64,000 bases of DNA from Sparassis latifolia. Taxonomy: Eukaryota; Basidiomycota; Agaricomycetes; Polyporales; Sparassidaceae. Under the pieces are notes generated by a model, which had not been told where the DNA came from, ran no database searches, and worked only from the letters and a program-made list of their open reading frames with translations. Below are positions 23,594 to 35,143 of the stretch, in pieces. The DNA is taken from NCBI GenBank assembly GCA_018466975.1, contig CM031558.1:2108001-2172000 (forward strand), in the 5' to 3' direction. The position numbers and the translations under genes are program-made. The number at the start of each line of letters is the position of its first letter. Positions within the stretch are counted from its first letter, which is position 1.

Positions 23594-25521
23594 TTATGAT
23601 ACATCGCCGTGATATCGTGTTGACTTCATAATAGCTTCTGCACTGACAGCATTACATACCCGAAGCTCGTCGGAACCTGGTAGGTCCACCCCTTGAGACA
23701 TATCCTGCAGGCGAGCCGAGGGAGGAAAGTCGCCGAACTCCCAGCTGAAGCATTCCTGCGAGCCATCATATCAGGACTGAACCAACGTTACGCGCAATCC
23801 CGAACGCAGCAGCGACGAGTGTGCATGCTCACTCACCACACATTCCTCCTCTGGAGCAAGTTCAGGAACTTCTCTACCGGCCAATACGCTCGGTCCCCAC
23901 GGTTTCGAGAGCACATTGTCGATGACGTTGATGATCCCATGTGTGCGAATGTCCACGGACCAGGACAAGTTCGAGACGGTATCGTACACGATTGATTGAC
24001 CAAGGTGACATCTACGTCTATGAATGAACACGTTGATGCTGAGGAATTGTGCTTCCACTGACCGACTCTCCAAGGCATACCCTCCCAACGCACAACTCGA
24101 CAGTATACCGTTACATATCCCCATTGCAATCGGGTCCGCCGTGTGATAGACGTGCACAATGGGCTGCACAGAAGGCTGCGTGAAAGAATGATGTCAGAAT
24201 TCGGATCCAGTAAGTCCCGAGTGCCACGGCCGTACATGTTTTCTCTGCAGTCTTCCACGAGACTTCAGAGACGACATGGATAACCATGGCCCCGCAAGAC
24301 AAGTGAATGCGACGGACAGGAGAAGGCAAATGCAGCCGCCTGGCAGCCATCTTCTCGCCAGGAGATTCGAAGGCCACCGCCGGTACACCAAACGTGACTC
24401 CAAGGAGAGATGCTAGTGCACCACCCAACGAATGCCCGACAGCCCACACATTTGCTTCGGGGTATAGATACGTCAAATTATTGTACAGATTCTGCGATCA
24501 ACTCGCAGCAGTCAGTCAACAGGTGAACGACCGCAACAAGTGAGCTCACAATGCCGGCAGAATAGAACAAGCTGTCCTCGATCAGTGCTGTCTCCAGACA
24601 ATCCTGATCACACTTCCAACCGCCGCGGTAGCAATCGCACACTGTCGTCCAAGTCCAGTCGATGCGCGCACAGCAGCAACTAAAGAGTAAATTATCGTTG
24701 AACTTGTCCTTCTTCGTCGTCGTACCACCACCGCCAACGAAAGCCGCTGACGTGCCCTTAATGGACACTACGACGGTGGAGTTATCTTCCGTTGCGAATA
24801 TTTGCCCGCGAAACCCGTCTGTGTCGGGCTCCCAGCCGAAGGGATAACTCTGCCCAAGGACAATCAGATGACATTCTAAAGATTAAATGAACCATTACAG
24901 GGACATGAAGAAGATTCGTCCTGGGCATGATCATCGACTTGCATCAATCTAAATACTCACAGTATTCCATGCTCCACTAAGATTATACCACCCCGAGTCT
25001 CCTGGTTCTGTCAGATATGCGTTGTTCGTCATCTTGGCCAACTCAAGCAAGGTTAGCCGGTTCTGTACATCTGGAGCAAGCACCTCCTCTTCGTCCCAGT
25101 CTATTGACTCGCTCTCACGGTATTGTATGGACCTTGCGCGTGCGCGCGAGAATGCAGCAAACGATGACGGACGAACAGATTTCGTAATTTGTGTCTGGAT
25201 GGTGTGGGGAGTGTATCTGCTCGCCATTAAGCTGGTATGGTGCACATCGCGCACGGCGACTTGTCCTTCTGGAGACACCGCATGCAGGTGCCGTAACTCG
25301 AACTGCAATGAAGGTGGAGGGGTCAATGCTACCGAGTGCTCATCGCGAATGAAAGCAGCGAGGAGCGGGGCAAGAAAGCTCGCGAACGTCGAGAGCATCA
25401 TTGAAGCATCAGCGTTCGTTGCATCCGGCGGCGAGCTCCAAGGTTTGTCAATGAGAGAGAGAGATCTCAGCAAGATTCCAGCAAAACCCGGATCGGGAGG
25501 TTGTCGGCTGTTCCCGAGCAT
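23594..25521 (-). CDS. ATG15: ATG15-type vacuolar phospholipase (class 3 lipase)
   Basis: Atg15 breaks down the membranes of autophagic bodies inside the vacuole. The spliced protein shows the class 3 lipase nucleophile elbow GHSLGG, followed by ALASLLGVTFGVPAVAFE, then VYHTADPIAMG (probable acid) and ESRRRCHLGQSIVYDT (probable His), and a C-terminal CECFSWEFGDFP as in fungal Atg15. Upstream are WDEEEVLAPDVQNRLTLLEL and a Cys-rich stretch (DCYRGGWKCDQDC). ATG 25521 gives a 40-residue leader before a hydrophobic signal-anchor (MMLSTFASFLAPLLAAF). ATG 25401, just before that anchor, may be the real start. The anchor fits delivery by the secretory/MVB route. The intron before PSVQP has donor GTCCGT. 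It stands head to head with uS10. Confidence 0.9.
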
Positions 25522-25601
25522 GGTTAAGATGCTTGAACTCTATTTTTCTCCTTAATCAACACCGACCTTTCAGTCACCTCTGTCTCACCAGCAAGACCAG
25601 G
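25522..25601. promoter_or_regulatory. 80-bp bidirectional promoter, ATG15 / uS10
   Basis: Only 80 bp separate ATG 25521 (minus, ATG15) from ATG 25602 (plus, uS10), or 200 bp if ATG15 starts at 25401. The plus side has a pyrimidine-rich leader (CCTTTC, CACCTCTGTCTC) typical of ribosomal protein genes, and a T-rich stretch (ATTTTTCTCC). No clear TATA box is seen. Confidence 0.6.
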
Positions 25602-26148
25602 ATGAGTTACGTCGCTAAGGCCGACAAGGAATACGATGCCACTGGCGCCCCCGTCCCCGCCGCCAAGGTCCACAAGATCCGCATTACGCTCACGAGCAGT
25701 AATGTCAAGAACTTAGAGAAGTGTGAGTGGCTACTTTCGATGGTTCAAGGAATTTTTCTTGATTATTCTGCGGTATTATAGTCTCTACGGACTTGATTAA
25801 CAGGGCGAAGGACAAGCAGCTCCGTGTGAAGGGCCCCGTCCGCTTACCCACCAAGGTCCTTAAGATCACCACCCGTAAGACTGTGAGTATATCCACGTTG
25901 TATCTTCCTAGCATGTCGTATTGAGTATTGGCATATTGCTAGCCTTGCGGTGAAGGCTCCAAGACCTGGGACAGATACGAGCTGAAGATCCACAAGCGCC
26001 TGATTGACCTTCACTCCTCCAGCGAAATTGTGAAACAGATCGTGAGTTCAAAGGCATAAGCTTCCTATACTCACTCTAACCTCGGCTACTGCAGACGAGC
26101 ATCAGCTTGGAGCCTGGTGTGGAGGTTGAAGTCACGATCTCGGCTTAG
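25602..26148 (+). CDS. RPS20: 40S ribosomal protein uS10 (S20)
   Basis: Component of the small ribosomal subunit head. Four exons (25602-25722, 25782-25882, 25943-26041, 26095-26148) give about 125 residues: [12 protein letters not shown], then [68 protein letters not shown] and a C-terminus [17 protein letters not shown]. This is full length and matches eukaryotic uS10 closely. Introns are 53-60 nt with strong GTGAGT-type donors. Confidence 0.97.
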
Positions 26149-26533
26149 GGTGCATATACTTACGGACACCCCAAGTATGCATGATGGCCGCCGCGCCGCC
26201 GCTCTCGCGGCTGCAGCACCTCCAACGCATGTACGTCTGAAGAGGTTTAGACGTAATCCTAGTGCAATGGCTCGGCGCCATACACTTGATTCACGAACTC
26301 CGACCAGGTGAAATATCATGATACACGGTGTCTAAATGCTGTATGCTGTAGGTCGTGAATATCGATAAGTTTCAAGCCTTCCCTTTGTCTTCTGCAAGAC
26401 CTGGTGACTCGGACTCGCTATTAGCTGAGCGGTTGGTTGCGTCAGATTTGGCTACGGGTTGTTCGTCTGCCCGGCATTCTTTGATTAATGACTTCAAGCG
26501 AAGGCATCAGCGACCCAGCAAAACGCAAAGTCT

Positions 26534-27250
26534 CACAGAAGGATCCTGACCAGTAACAGTATGTCGGCGCATTTGGTCAACATCACAATGGTATCGAGTT
26601 GTGTGGACACAAGGAACCGCACACGATACAGGCTTAAGGGTCCAACCGACACCATGAGCTGTTCGAGTTTTTGGAGTTTCTCCAATTGCCTATGAGAAAA
26701 TCGACTTTCATTCCTTTGGGAAAGAGACTGGGACGTACTCTTTCAAATTCGAATGCAAGCGCTCCAGCTCGTCGAACTCTTTTGGGGAGCGTTTTCGAAT
26801 AATTTGGCGATCCTCTGGCTTGATGCCATCTATAGCGCGGATGGAGCGAGCGAGGGCTTCGCGCGTTTTTTTGAATTCTTTCTCCAGGAGAAACCAGCTG
26901 CTCGTCAAGCTCCATATTACGATCGATGAAGCCACTACAGCACCGGCCACCATCGTGGCTCGCGGAATAGCTCTCGCGCCCATCCAGAACAATGACTGCG
27001 AGGCCAGCATTGATACGGCTAAACATGCGATCAAGATCCATGATCATGAAATACTAGTACGCGGATGTCATGAACGACCTCTGTCCACTCACCTTGCTCT
27101 CAGATGTACTAAATGAGGACGATGGACACGGGCAGAGCCAGCAGATACCGCGATGGCGATGCGTACAAAGGCACCAGGAAGACTGGATCTAAGAAGCGGG
27201 CCGCGCGTGGTGGTTGCAGCGAGCGCTATCGTTCCCAGTGAACATTGTAG
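26534..27250 (-). CDS. Membrane/coiled-coil paralogue A
   Basis: Uncharacterised. The best supported exons read SLFWMGARAIPRATMVAGAV, a hydrophobic segment (VVASSIVIWSL), then a charged coiled coil, FLLEKEFKKTREALARSIRA, DRQIIRKRSPKEFDELERLH, spliced (GTACGTC...CTCATAG) to EQLEKLQKLEQLMVSVGPLS and a hydrophobic tail CADILLLVRILL. It is clearly homologous along its whole length to the next gene on the same strand, so the pair arose by tandem duplication. The N-terminus is uncertain: a frame near 27190-27110 joined at donor GTGAGTGG may be exon 1. I recall similar short basidiomycete-restricted proteins but no function. Confidence 0.6.
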
Positions 27251-27547
27251 TACAACTACTAGTCCCGGCTAACTTGAGTCAATCCCGTGAATCATGCAGC
27301 ACTCCCATATATAACATCTTCCTCTGTTGTTTTCAGCGTACATAGACCACTCCCCCTTGGTTCCATATGCTATTATATTATACAAAGACGAAGATCAACC
27401 ACGCGCATGCGGCCACTCTTGCGCTCAAAACGACGAGGAGGCGTGCTTTTTTAATCTATTTGCTTTACACCGGCTTGCTCCAACTTTCTACATCTACTGA
27501 GGAGACCCTTCATATCATCGTCGTCGTCAGTAACCAAAGATCCTCGG

Positions 27548-28190
27548 CTAGGATACGACTCTGACCAATAATTCCATGTCGAAAGCTCGAGCCAAACATG
27601 TGATGGTCTTCAGTTGCTGGATCACGTCGTGGCGAACCAGATATTGCTCCCAGACGGCAGCCAATGTCATGTTTGTCTCGAGTGTTCGAACGTCCCGCTG
27701 TAGCCTGAACAATGGCACTGCTCACTCTCTTCATCAGCAAATCAGAGAACAAGACGCGACGTACTCCTCTAGCTTCGTCTGCAGATGTTCTAGGCGAGCA
27801 AGCCGGTCTGGACGACGAGTCTGGATAATCTCGCGGTCTTCCTGCTTCAAACTGTCTAGGGCATGGACGGCGTGGTTCAGCGCTCCTTTCGTGACCTTGA
27901 AGTCTTCCTCCAGACTGAGCCAGTTATCAGCCACTCTCAGAAAGGCCAGCGCGGAGGCCACCAGAATGGCGGCAGAGACGGTAACGCGAGGGATAGCCCG
28001 AATATTTGCGAACAGCAATGACTGCATCTGAAAGCCTGGAATACGACCAGAGACCAACTATTAGAGTCGAAAGGATGCGACGATATGGCCACTTCACCTG
28101 AGTACAAGGTGCGGGGAAAAAGGCTGTTGCGATACAGAAAGCGCTATACAATGGGTGCCGCGATACTGTGTTCGTCCCAAAGAGGCTTCT
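27548..28190 (-). CDS. Membrane/coiled-coil paralogue B
   Basis: Paralogue of the neighbour A. It reads SLLFANIRAIPRVTVSAAIL, a hydrophobic stretch, NWLSLEEDFKVTKGALNHAV, LKQEDREIIQTRRPDRLARL, then over an intron (GTACGTC...TTCAG, at the same position and phase as in A) ELQRDVRTLETNMTLAAVWE and the tail ARAFDMELLVRVVS. The shared landmarks with A are RAIPR, the DR[QE]II motif and LLVR near the end. Upstream exons near 28190-28060 (HPLYSAFCIATAFFP) are probable but the start is unresolved. It lies divergently from the SH3 gene. Function unknown. Confidence 0.6.
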
Positions 28191-28580
28191 CAGCGAGTAC
28201 TAACACACCTGATGGGTAACGGGAAGGAGAGTTTGAAAAACTGATCCGAGCCTCGGATTGGGTCAGTCTAGTTAATTATAAAGCGGTAGATGTGTCAAAC
28301 AGAAGATGGTGAGTTGAAATGCACGAATTTCAGAAACGCACTCGCCGCACAATAATACGGTGTGAATACGGTGTAGCTGTAACGCGCAGACTTCTCACTG
28401 TCGGGCGATGGTCGTCGTTTATGATCATAAGTACTGAACCTAAACGATAGCCATATCTGGACGGATTTTCTTAGGTAATTGCGTACCGGCCTCGTCCGCG
28501 CTGCGCAGGCACCGCACTCAGCTCGCTCATCTCACTGACAACTTGACAGTCTCATATTATTTACCCTCGCTTTCACCATC

Positions 28581-29522
28581 ATGTCGACGCCGTCCGACCC
28601 GCAAGCAGCTGCCCTCCTTGCTCACGTTGTCTCCCAGGTCCAGCGGGACGTCTCTTTTCTCGTATCGCACGACTATATCTCTGCTGCCGATGCTGCTGAC
28701 ATTGTCTCCCGCCTACCCGACGCCAAGAAGGCCGATGGCCTTGTCAACGGTGTGAAGAATATGGCTATCCGGACGCCTCCTCCCGAAGCCATACCCGTCG
28801 CGCTCACTGGACGTCGCATCCCTCCACCTCCCGCTCCATCCCCTCGCGTACAGCGGGCCAAGGCATTGTGGGCATACAACGAGGATGGACAGGTATGGTC
28901 AATTATATGTTTCCATTATTAACGAACGACCCATCTATCCATGCAGGAGCCGAACGACCTGTCATTCTCTGCTGATGAAATCGTCGAGATCCTCGATGAA
29001 ACAAACACGGACTGGTGGACTGGCAAATGCAGGGGTCGCCAAGGACTCTTCCCTTCCAACCACGTGGAGAAGCTCACTACACACTCTTCACCTCCGCCCC
29101 CGGCGCTCATGGGTATGCCCATGGCGCCCATGTCCATGCAGTCCCCAATGCAGCCCCAGCCGTACACGCCGTACATGCCCGAGAAGGCTAGCTATGCACC
29201 TACCTATGGGGGATACCCGCCACCACCACCGCAGCCTATGATGCAGCAGACACCTCCACCGCCCGTTATCGTACAGACTGCTGCCCCTCCCGAGCAGCCC
29301 AAGAAACACAGGTTCGGCAGGCTGGGAAACACGGTATGTCGCATTGGCCCATTCCATGGAGGCATTGTTGATATGGAGTTTGTGTAGATGGCCAACGCAG
29401 CCGCTGGAGGTGTTGGTTTCGGAGCAGGTACGCATACCCGGTGTTTGCTGGCACCAGTTCTGGTTCTGACGTGCTATGCAGGTGCTGCTATCGGCGGTGG
29501 TATTGTGGATGCAATTTTCTGA
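28581..29522 (+). CDS. SH3-domain protein, Lsb1/Pin3 type
   Basis: Four exons. An N-terminal helical region (LLAHVVSQVQRDVSFLVSHD) is followed by a proline stretch (RRIPPPPAPSPR) and an SH3 domain: AKALWAYNEDGQEPNDLSFS, DEIVEILDETNTDWW, GRQGLFPSNHVEKL. A Pro/Met/Gln/Tyr-rich linker with PPPPPQ and PPPPV follows, then a Gly/Ala-rich end (HRFGRLGNT, then GVGFGAGAAIGGG and VDAIF). This order matches the yeast Las17-binding proteins Lsb1 and Lsb2/Pin3, which link actin patches and endocytosis and influence prion formation. That assignment is by architecture. Introns interrupt the SH3 domain after EDGQ and the C-terminal tail twice. Confidence 0.8.
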
Positions 29523-29952
29523 TTTCGTAGTTATGCCGTCTCGCTGTATCGCCATCTATGTCACCCGGACTTTCGTCATACGGCGTCCATTAATCGTACT
29601 GGCAGAATGTTCAGCGGTGTTGTGGATTTCGTAGATCTAGAACCCGGAGAATTCTATCATTGTACCATCGTATCATATTTGTTCGTCCACTGCAAGTTGC
29701 ACGAACATCTGAACGAAGCGAGAGCAATCTGTATTGAGCAATCTGTCTTGACTATGTCTCTGGTTGCTTGAGACACTAGAATAGTTGGCCACTGTGCAAG
29801 TGCACCCAGCTTGCAGGGCATCCGGCTGCACAACAAGCTTGGCATCTGGAGCAACTCATCAAATTTGAATGTGTTGGGTGGTTGGGTCTTGCGTTCACGC
29901 CAATAAGCAGTAATTATGTGTCCCATGTAGCGCGTCTAACAACTGATAGATT
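29523..29952. other. Convergent 3' intergenic region
   Basis: About 430 bp between the stops of the SH3 gene (plus) and MIC60 (minus). A direct repeat, GAGCAATCTGT, occurs near 29723 and 29735. No gene is supported. Confidence 0.45.
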
Positions 29953-32180
29953 TTATTCATGGGCAACCAGGAGCGAAGCAAGCGTCGCCTGCGCCTGAAC
30001 AACCTGTGAGATAGAATAAGGTTGAAAAAAAAGGGTTCAAGATAGATTAAGATAATCGAACATACCTCCAATGCCTGCAGGACCTCTAGCCTCTTGCGAG
30101 CAGCATCGAGCCAGTCGGTCAGCAGAACCTTCGCTGTGCCCTTGAGCTGATTGAGCTCACGCGCCGCACTGTCCAGGTCCTTCTCGTTCATGTGGTACTC
30201 AGCCCGTGCAAGTACGCTGAGCACGTCGCTCCCAGGTACGAGGCCATGACGCGGGAACTGGAACGTCGAAAACAGGTGCGATGCCAGGTGCGAAAGCACA
30301 CCGGCGTTCTCGTCCGGCACAAGAGCGACGCTGGAGACGCGCGGTGATACAGATGTTGAGAACCACGATGCGAGGTCGGCGAAGGGCTCCACGCCGACGT
30401 CCGGAACGTCCGAGGCCTCCAACATTTCCAGCACTGACGAGACGATGGGGTCCTCGCGCGCCGCGGCGATATGGCGGAGGACGCGCAGCTCCTCGCGGAA
30501 GGGCTTCCGCACGGGAGCGTCGACGCTGCTGTTCAACGCACGCAGGGCAGACCAGAGCGCGTGTATCCGGATGTTCTCGTCGAGGTACGCAGAGTTGTCG
30601 ACCGCGATGCGCTCAAGGCGCTTCAAGTTGCTCGCGAGCTCGTCGAGCTTGGCTAAGCGACCACCGCGCTCCTGTTCGACGCGCACCTTGATCTCGCGGA
30701 TCCACCGACGCTGCATCTCGATGCCCTGAGCGATGACTTCCTCTTTGAGGCTAGGACGGGTTCAATTAGCGCACACCTTCGGAAAGACGCGCTCACTTAC
30801 CGTTCATTGATGATCTCGCTCTGTGTTTGAAGCTCGTGGTTGAGCTTCTCCCGGTATGCATGAACGAACTTAGCCTTCTCCTCTTCGAAGTACTTCCTAA
30901 AGTCATTCTCCTGGTTGTCCAGCTTATCCTGAGCCTCCATCTCCAGCTGCAGCAGCTTGATTGTGTAGTCGCGAGTCTGCTCGTCCAATGTCGCTTCGAG
31001 CTTAGCGCGCTCTTGTTCTTTCACTTGCTCAATACGGCTCGCAAGACCCGTCAGGTCCACCTTTGCTGTGTCAAGGATATCCCGGGCCTTGTCCGCCGCG
31101 GTAGGGTTGGCATTAAGGTATGACGCGAGGTCGTCGATAACGGTGGCAAGCTGCGCGATAAATGGTTCCGACGCGCTGAATTCGGCAACAACGGGAGCGA
31201 CAAGGGGCAATGGTTCAAGTACCGACTGCTCCGCCGGTACGAATTCAGACGCTACAGGGGTGGGTTTCGAAGGTGTAGGACGCGAGTAGCCGGGTGGTGG
31301 CTCGAAACCAATGGGTAGAGGGATATTATAGACGTTGCGTACTGTAACTTCCTCTGGTCCGTTGGCGGGAGCGGGGACAGTTTCAGGAACCACAGTGGGC
31401 TCAGTGGGAGTAGTAATAACCTCTGGAGGGACCGTATCAGCGGGCTTGTCAGCAAGCGCAGCTTCTGCGCGTTGCACTAGGTCCTCTACACCTTCTGAGA
31501 ACTCCGCGGACTGACTACGCGCAATGGCTGCCGCCTTCGCGCTCTTCTTGGAGATCTCAGCCTCGTTCCTCTCCACCGAAGTCTTCAGTCCGCTCGTGAC
31601 CGATTTAATTCTGTCCTTCGACTCCTGGATCAAGTCAGTCGCTGAGGACTTGGAGACCTGTGCAACGCGAATGGCAGCCTCTTTTGTCTTGACGGCGACA
31701 TCCTTCGTCATCTCCATTGCTTCCCGTGTCTTCTCCAGAGCCGTGGGTGTCCTCTCACCATGGCGTTCACCTGTGACGAGGCCCCGAGCGTAATCAAACG
31801 CGTTCAGCCCAAAATCGAGAGTCTTCTGCACTGTTAGAGTGTCCCAGTTATGGTCTTCTGCATACTGGACAGCGGTGGCAGCTCCGGGGACGTTTTGCAC
31901 GAAGATGTCACCGTAAGGCGGGAATTTAACCGCGATGAACGCGCCGCCCGCGTAGAAAGTCGCCGTACCAGCCGCAGTGAAAAACACTATCCGGCGGAAG
32001 ACGTTCTTCCTCTTCTTGGGCGCTGCTGCTGGAGTTTCCGTGGCCAGCCGCTGTAAACATGCTGGTCGGGACACACGTAGAGCACGTAAGGGAGACAGAA
32101 CTTACCCGACGGACTACCCTAACAGCGCCCCGCGCGACAGACGTCCCTACCCCCTTCGGAACAGACAGCGCACGATACAT
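29953..32180 (-). CDS. MIC60: MICOS subunit MIC60 (mitofilin)
   Basis: MIC60 is the core of the MICOS complex, which holds crista junctions in the mitochondrial inner membrane. ATG 32180 opens MYRALSVPKGVGTSVARGAV, an Arg-rich targeting peptide that an intron (GTAAGT...TTTACAG) joins to RLATETPAAAPKKRK. One membrane segment follows (IVFFTAAGTATFYAGGAFIA), with the family motif VKFPPYGDIFVQNVPGA just after it. A long helical and coiled-coil middle comes next (SRIEQVK, LLQLEMEAQDKLDNQENDF, FVHAYREKLNHELQTQSEII). The C-terminal mitofilin domain has MQRRWIREIKVRVEQERGGR, NIRIHALWSALRAL, FPRHGLVPGSDVLSVLARAE and a short last exon ending LLVAHE. Length about 690 residues, normal for fungi. Confidence 0.95.
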
Positions 32181-32468
32181 GTGAACACGCTGAGTGTTGA
32201 AGCGTGGTCACCGCTGCTGGTATTGAGTACGAAGATATTTTAAAGTGCTGGTGACATCGTGTCGGACGGCCTCGGGATTCCCCATCCATTTTACTTATAT
32301 AATAAATATGTTAGGCAACTTGTTTGCCTTAGCACAAATAATTGAGTTGGAAATCCGGCTTATTTCAATTCTTGACAGGCGCCATCACCATGTCGAGAAG
32401 AACGAGAAGCGATAGCGCAGGCGTCATGACCGTATCGTCGAGCCTATCTCTTCCAGAGCACTCGCGCA
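32181..32468. promoter_or_regulatory. Bidirectional promoter, MIC60 / ATG22-like
   Basis: 288 bp separate the two divergent start codons. An AT-rich core (ACTTATATAATAAATATG, 32292-32309) lies in the middle and could serve as a TATA region for either gene. Nothing more specific is seen. Confidence 0.5.
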
Positions 32469-35007
32469 ATGTCGGAAAACACCCTGGAAAAGTCACAGGA
32501 GGACGTCAAACAGCTGGACGTCCCGGTGGAAGTTGACTCTGCCAGTTTGCGTAGCGACAAGACTGGTTTCATTACAACTCGCCTCGAGCTGTGGGCGTTT
32601 TATGTTTATTACATCGTGCGTACGCGTTTCTCTCAGCCTTCTTGCTTCTGAATATTTAGTCAGGGAAACAACGGACTCTCGGGTTTCAACTTCGGACCGT
32701 CCCAGTTTCAAAACTTGCTTTACCTCGCGGGATACGACCCAAGCCAACCTCCGTTCACGTCACCTTGTGGGAGCGATACGCAATGTGTTCTTCCGTACCT
32801 CGGCCGCGTCCGCGACAGTAGGAACCCGTACTGTCTCAGGCCGGGGAGCATGGCTAACATGGACAAATCGTTGTAGTAAACTCAATTGTCCTGCTCACGA
32901 ACGGCATAAGCTTTGCGGTACAGGCAGTAGTACTCCTCCTTATAGGAGCCTGGGCGGATTACGGCCAGTGGAGGTCTGCGTACCTACTGCACATCGTCCT
33001 TCCACTTGTATTGACCTCGTATGGCAGACCCAATATAACGATTTTCTTCACTATAGTGGCCATCGCTGTGTCCTTTGCATGGCTCGGAGTTGAAGATCCG
33101 TCGAAGTGGCAAGCAGGCGTCGCATTGTACATTCTCGGATGTAGGTGTCATCATAGACGAACTGTATCAACATGTCTTTTCCCATCCAGCTTGAGTGCCT
33201 ACTGACGATATTACTTGCAGTGATCACTTATCAGGTAAATCGATGATGATATCGTTTCCCTCGGAAGTGTCTGATTCCTGTGTTAGTGTGCTCTAACATT
33301 TTGGACAGCCGCCTTTCCCGGACTCGCTCGCGATCTGCCTGAGGTCAAGGAGTCTGCACTGCACGCAGCAGAGGGCACGAAACTGTCTGTAGTGTTTTCA
33401 TAGCACTCGCTCTATCTCTGATATGAACGCAACTGTTCAGGCGCGAAGATCATGCTCAGTTCGAATCGATCTCTCGGAATCGCATCTCTAACGTCTCCTT
33501 CGCCGTAAGCTCTGTGGGCGAGATCCTGATCCTGGTCGTGATGGTCGGCATACTTGAAGGGCTGCATTCCAGTGCGAGCACTGAAAACAACACGAAAGCA
33601 TTCAGTGTCCTAATCGCCTTCTCGGGTGCCGTCTGGCGTGCGCAATATTATTCGTCATTAGCGGGCGGATCAACTCATTCATGCGCATCGCCTAGTTCTC
33701 TGCGCCTTGCCATGGTTCTTCCTCGAGAGACGCCGACCGGGACTGGCGCTGCCCCGTGGGTCGTCTTTACTGATAGTGGGGTTCAAGCAGACATATGTAG
33801 CGTTTAAGGAATGTCTGAGGCTTAAGCAAACATTCCTATATCTCATTTTCTACTTCTTGATGTACGTGTTCTTTGTCGATGACCTTGGTGTGAATCGAAC
33901 TGACCACGCGCGCAGGGGAGACGTTCTGAACACTTCAGTGTAAGTAAAAGCGTGCGTTGGCGAAGCCGTTGAGCTTATCTATCTGACCGTAGCACGGTTA
34001 TCGGCACGCTGCAGAACAGGTATGTTTCTAACATAATCTTGCAGCATAGATGAACTGACTAGGATCTAGCGTTGTGTCGTATTCGACACTGCAGTTGACA
34101 CTGCTCCTGATTGTCGGCATTGTTACTCAAGCACTAGGAATTTAGTCTGTGTCCTGATTGCCAGCGGTTTGCACCGAGCTGACCTTTCTCGGGCAGTCTG
34201 TTCTGGATCGTTCAGAAAAAGTTTCAAATATCAACAAAAACGGTTAGCCCTTATAACTGTCCGTTCCCGGCATGTGTCAGGCATCGACTAATCATCCCAG
34301 GGTAGATGCTCTGCTTCAACGTGTTCTGGATTTTGGTAGGCTTTACCCTGGTCGAGCTTGCGTAGACAAAGTTTTAGTTGCGTACACAGATCCTGACCGT
34401 GTGGGGGCTCATTGGTATACACACCAACAAGTTCGGATTCAAGCACGTCTGGGAGATCTGGTACCGCATTCCATTCTGCACGCTGACGCAGGCGAACATC
34501 TCACGCATCCACAGGTTGTATCAGGCGTACTATGGCCTGATGGTGTGCCCGTGGTATGCGTACAGTCAGACGATGATCAGCGAGGTCTCTCCGCTGCCTC
34601 AAATGCGCGTTCACTCGCTTCTACCTTTTTTTTTCTTACCTTTTTGACACGCAGGTTCCTTTTTTTTGCACTGTTCTCGGTGGTGCGTTATCCATGTTGA
34701 TGAAGGCCCATCGTGTACGCTAACGCCATCGACCGCAGATCGGGAAGACATCTGCGTTCATCGGACCTTTTGTCTCCTCCGCCATCATCACCGCGTCCGG
34801 CAACAACGACAATTACCCGTTCGTGTTCTTGTTCACCCTGTACGCGCGTTTCTCCTTCTCTCTATGAGCCGTGCTTAGGTCTGCGCTTGTAGCGGCGTGG
34901 TGAGCTGCGTATTTCTGTATTTTGTGGATGTGCAGAAGAGCCGCGTAGAATGTGAAGAGTTCGTTGCCGCCGAGGTCAGGCGCGAGGCGTTCAGCGAGAC
35001 GCCATAA
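32469..35007 (+). CDS. ATG22: ATG22-type vacuolar amino-acid effluxer (MFS)
   Basis: Atg22 proteins return amino acids from the vacuole after autophagy. About 14 exons splice in frame from ATG 32469 (MSENTLEKSQEDVKQ). Landmarks: ELWAFYVYYI, GNNGLSGFNFGPSQFQNLLY, VNSIVLLTNGISFAVQAVVL, LIGAWADYGQWR, TFWTAAFPGLARDLPEVKES, FESISRNRISNVSFAVSSVG, LERRRPGL, FIGPFVSSAIITASGNN and LYFVDVQKSR. These match the ATG22 family closely, with about 12 membrane helices expected. Several exons are tiny: 14 nt (33221-33234), 24 nt (33916-33939), 27 nt (33993-34019) and 30 nt (34306-34335). The exon ending SPLPQ near 34600 lacks a GT donor at the right phase; a GC-AG intron would give QMFLFFALFSV. Basidiomycetes often carry several Atg22-like paralogues, so the exact role is uncertain. 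Confidence 0.9.
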
Positions 35008-35143
35008 GCAGATCATGTACAACAATATCGTATCTAAGTGTGTAGAATTCTTGTTTTCTGCTTCTAGCTCGATCTCGACACGATTCTGTCGAAAATGGTT
35101 CCGAAGTGCTCAATTCCGAGAGTGTGAAGGCCACATACAGTAA

